The notes below the pieces were generated by a model that worked only from the letters and a program-made list of their open reading frames with translations, ran no database searches and was not told the origin of the DNA. Shown here piece after piece: positions 32,769 through 34,912 of a stretch of DNA of 34,912 nt (its first letter is position 1; every line of letters begins with the position of its first letter). The DNA comes from CAWVWD01 sp965662365 (lineage in GTDB: Bacteria > Bacteroidota > Bacteroidia > Chitinophagales > Saprospiraceae), in assembly GCA_965662365.1 (NCBI GenBank), contig CBFIHR010000048.1:1-34912 (forward strand). Reading direction: 5' to 3'. A program made the translations under genes and the position numbers.

Positions 32769-33018
32769 TTGCTTTATTTTTTGGAAATTATTCCCTCCAT
32801 TATAAACGTCACAAGGTAGTATAGGTTTTCGTCAAGATCTTAAATTGTGATGCCTTTCACAATTTGTAACTTTTGCTATTGATACCATCTCTATTCGAAC
32901 CGCAAAGAACGGAATTTTTATATAGTTTACCTTGATTTCTAACTAAAAGATGAAGCAATGTAGATTGAATCTTAACTATTTGTCTAACTTTATTAGAGAA
33001 ACTAAAAGTAACCAACCT
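32657..33018. other. Intergenic region between divergent genes
   Basis: About 360 bp between the lipoprotein and the alpha/beta hydrolase genes (divergent), so both promoters must lie here. Apart from the low-confidence membrane frame and a T/A-rich repeat near 32710-32740, I see no structured element. An ATG at 32950 opens the hydrolase frame 23 codons earlier than the start preferred here. Confidence 0.3.
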
Positions 33019-34035
33019 ATGAAACCAACAATTAAAAAACGCCTACTAATTTTTAGTGGAATTATTGTCGCCTGTATTATCGCTTACTTCTCTGGCCCAA
33101 AGCCTAATTTTGATAAAGTTGACGGCCAGTTTGAACCCTCAAAAATCGCTATTCAAACTGTAAGTACAACGATTGAAAAAGAGAATGCAGCGTTAGAAAA
33201 CTTAAAAGAAAACTGTGATAAAGCTATTTTATGGCACAAGGATTCTATTCATAAAACAGCATATGCAGTTGTTTTTTTACATGGTTTTTCGGCTTGTCCG
33301 TTTGAGGGCAATCCGATTGTAACCGACTTTGCAAGGGATTTTGGGTGTAATTTATACCTGCATCGCTTTCCGCAACATGGTCTAAATGACGATGAATCTT
33401 TTAAAACAATTACGCCAAAAATATGGGTAGAATCTGCAAAGGAAGCCCTAAATATCGCTGCGAATTTGGGCGAAAAAATAATTGTGATGTCGTCTTCGAC
33501 CGGTGGAACATTGAGCAGCTATTTAGCAGCCGAAAACCCCGATTTGATTTATGCTCAATTTTTATATTCTCCGAATTTTGCACTGGCAAACCCAGCTTCA
33601 TTTTTATTAAATAATCATTGGGGCTTGCCCTTGCTTCGTCAGTTAGAAGGTGGTAATTATCACTATATTAGAGAAATGTCGGACGAAGCCAAGCCACACT
33701 GGACAACGACTTACCGCATCGAAGGCATTGTGGCTTTACAAGATTTAATTGAGCAAACAATGACGAATACGACTTTTAAAAAAATCCATTCGCCTACGTT
33801 TATCGGCTATTATTACAAAAATGAAAAAGAAAAAGATAATGTCGTGTCGATTGATAGAATAAAGGCATTTTATGACCTTATCCAAACACCCAAAACTCAA
33901 AAACGCATCGTTCCGTTCTCCGAGGTTGGCGGTCATGTAATTACAAATCAATATCAAAAAGGTGGTTTAGATGATGTGCGACAAGCGACGTATAATTTTG
34001 CAGAAACAGTCCTTGAAATGACAAAAGTAAAATAA
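33019..34035 (+). CDS. Membrane-anchored alpha/beta hydrolase
   Basis: 338 residues from the ATG at 33019, the start that puts a membrane anchor right at the front (KKRLLIFSGIIVACIIAYF, about 6-24); an in-frame ATG at 32950 would add 23 polar residues. The alpha/beta hydrolase fold has the oxyanion HGFSACP (His88), a nucleophile elbow MSSSTGG (Ser160, SxSxG rather than GxSxG), and a late GGHV with the probable catalytic His, with an Asp in KEKDNVVS. The segment LHRFPQHGLNDDE matches esterase/lipase relatives of monoacylglycerol lipase type. The substrate is unknown. A palindrome follows it. Confidence 0.85.
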   Translation: MKPTIKKRLLIFSGIIVACIIAYFSGPKPNFDKVDGQFEPSKIAIQTVSTTIEKENAALENLKENCDKAILWHKDSIHKTAYAVVFLHGFSACPFEGNPIVTDFARDFGCNLYLHRFPQHGLNDDESFKTITPKIWVESAKEALNIAANLGEKIIVMSSSTGGTLSSYLAAENPDLIYAQFLYSPNFALANPASFLLNNHWGLPLLRQLEGGNYHYIREMSDEAKPHWTTTYRIEGIVALQDLIEQTMTNTTFKKIHSPTFIGYYYKNEKEKDNVVSIDRIKAFYDLIQTPKTQKRIVPFSEVGGHVITNQYQKGGLDDVRQATYNFAETVLEMTKVK

Positions 34036-34037
34036 GA

Positions 34038-34070
34038 AGACCTGACCGATTTTCAAAATCCGTCAGGTCT
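34038..34070. terminator. 33-bp palindrome, convergent terminator
   Basis: Arms of 16 bases with one mismatch around a central base at 34054, containing AGACCTGACCGATTTT, lie 3 bp past the hydrolase stop and 20 bp before the end of the thiolase gene. The outer arm resembles that of the palindrome at 32156. Confidence 0.75.
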
Positions 34071-34090
34071 GATAAGCAAGCGTGAGTCGC

Positions 34091-34912
34091 CTAAACCCGC
34101 TCAATCACGGCTGCATAACCTTGACCAACGCCCACACACATCGTCACCAATGCGTAGCGTTTGCCCGTCAGCTGCAACTCTAACGCTGCCGAATAAGCGA
34201 TTCTTGCACCAGTCACACCCAGCGGGTGACCGATCGCAATTGCACCGCCATTTGGATTGATGCGTTCGTCATCGTCTGCCAAGCCCCACGCACGAGTACA
34301 GGCCAATGCCTGTGCTGCGAAAGCTTCGTTGAGTTCGATAATATCCATGTCGGCCATCGTTAAGTTGGCTTTTGCCAATGCTTTATTCGATGCCGTTACT
34401 GGCCCGATGCCCATAATTCGAGGTTCGACACCGACCACAGCAGAACTGACAATTCTCGCCATTGGCTTTAAGCCGTATTTTTTGACCGCATCGCTTGACG
34501 CAATAATCGTAGCGGCTGCCCCATCATTCAAACCCGAAGCATTGCCTGCGGTGACGGTTCCGCCATTTTCTTTTTTACGAAAAGCAGGACGCAACTTTGC
34601 CAATATTTCTAATGATGTTTTAGGTTTGATAAATTCGTCCGTATCAAAAATAATCGGTGCTTTTTTCCTTTGCGGAATTTCGACCGATACAATTTCCTTT
34701 GCCAAACGCCCCGAACGTTGAGCTTCAGCGGCTTTCATTTGCGACCAATACGCAAATTTATCTTGGTCTTCTCGACTAATATCGTATTTATCCACCAAGT
34801 TTTCAGCCGTTGTTCCCATGCCGTCCGTGCCGTACAAATCCTGCATTTTGCCGTTCACAAAACGCCAGCCGAAACTGCTATCGTGCATCTGTGCATCTCG
34901 CCCAAACGGCTT
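34091..34912 (-). CDS. pcaF: 3-oxoadipyl-CoA thiolase-like acetyl-CoA acyltransferase, partial
   Basis: The C-terminal 273 residues of a thiolase. The frame stays open to the right edge with KPFGRDAQ before the first visible Met, so the N-terminus and the active Cys are outside the window. Visible parts are GWRFVNGKMQ, GNASGLNDGAAA, ELNEAFAAQALA, NPNGGAIAIGHPLGVTGAR (the GHP His loop) and CVGVGQGYA (the second catalytic Cys). GWRFVN, PRIMGIGPV and VGVGQG resemble PcaF/PaaJ thiolases, which cleave 3-oxoadipyl-CoA to succinyl-CoA and acetyl-CoA in aromatic catabolism. FadA-type or general acetyl-CoA acetyltransferase remains the main alternative. Confidence 0.8.
   Translation of the reverse strand, partial: KPFGRDAQMHDSSFGWRFVNGKMQDLYGTDGMGTTAENLVDKYDISREDQDKFAYWSQMKAAEAQRSGRLAKEIVSVEIPQRKKAPIIFDTDEFIKPKTSLEILAKLRPAFRKKENGGTVTAGNASGLNDGAAATIIASSDAVKKYGLKPMARIVSSAVVGVEPRIMGIGPVTASNKALAKANLTMADMDIIELNEAFAAQALACTRAWGLADDDERINPNGGAIAIGHPLGVTGARIAYSAALELQLTGKRYALVTMCVGVGQGYAAVIERV

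Noticed and set aside
1..34912. tRNA or rRNA genes
   Set aside because: No stretch with tRNA arm patterns or conserved rRNA blocks was found by reading; a tRNAscan/Rfam search would decide.
1..34912. Defence island, prophage or transposon
   Set aside because: No nuclease, methylase, toxin-antitoxin, integrase, capsid or transposase motif is seen among the genes.

Overview
The window comes from a member of the Bacteroidota. It is AT-rich by eye (composition not computed), initiation sites lack strong Shine-Dalgarno sequences, and one gene encodes the gliding lipoprotein GldH. Another gene carries a C-terminal Por (type IX) secretion domain, and many small secreted proteins have Bacteroidota-style lipoprotein signals. 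Low GC together with gliding and T9SS traits would fit a Saprospiria-, Cytophagia- or Flavobacteriia-like lineage, but the sequence read here does not settle the class.

Left third (1-16.2 kb): the possible start of a gene leaving the left edge, a YfhO-type multi-membrane protein, a flotillin-like SPFH protein followed by a four-helix membrane protein, aminodeoxychorismate synthase component I (pabB), a monofunctional peptidoglycan glycosyltransferase (mtgA) with a tiny membrane ORF upstream, a secreted CotH-type protein with a T9SS tail, asparagine synthetase (asnB), a DinB-fold lipoprotein, a YbjN-like protein and a penicillin-acylase-family Ntn hydrolase. Middle (16.3-26.5 kb): a lipoprotein, the Mpl-type muropeptide ligase, a single-domain rhodanese, a DUF1684 lipoprotein, a CNNM/CBS membrane protein, gldH, an unknown 81-aa protein, a ferritin and VIT-family transporter pair, an Lrp/AsnC regulator and two secreted proteins of unknown role. 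Right (26.5-34.9 kb): an amidase-histidine kinase gene pair, a secreted von Willebrand A protein with three Ig-like repeats, a lipoprotein/SCO/cytochrome c cluster, a membrane-anchored alpha/beta hydrolase and a PcaF-like thiolase that runs off the right edge.

The genes are mostly single housekeeping or envelope units, often in convergent or divergent pairs. Recurring themes are peptidoglycan metabolism (mtgA, mpl, amidase), iron storage and transport (ferritin and VIT) and respiratory copper/haem proteins (SCO and cytochrome c). I see no rRNA, tRNA, CRISPR array, insertion sequence, prophage or recognisable defence island.

The most unusual content is between the genes. Five near-perfect palindromes of 33-35 bp share a TTTTCAAAA or TTTCAAAA centre, most of them at convergent gene ends. 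A second class consists of intergenic elements built from short units repeating every 7, 8, 9 or 10 bp, several folded into long imperfect inverted repeats. Each has a different unit sequence but the same architecture, and one has grown into the 3' end of pabB. These two families are the best candidates for undescribed biology here. The protein-coding content contains unknowns but no complete new system that I can support.
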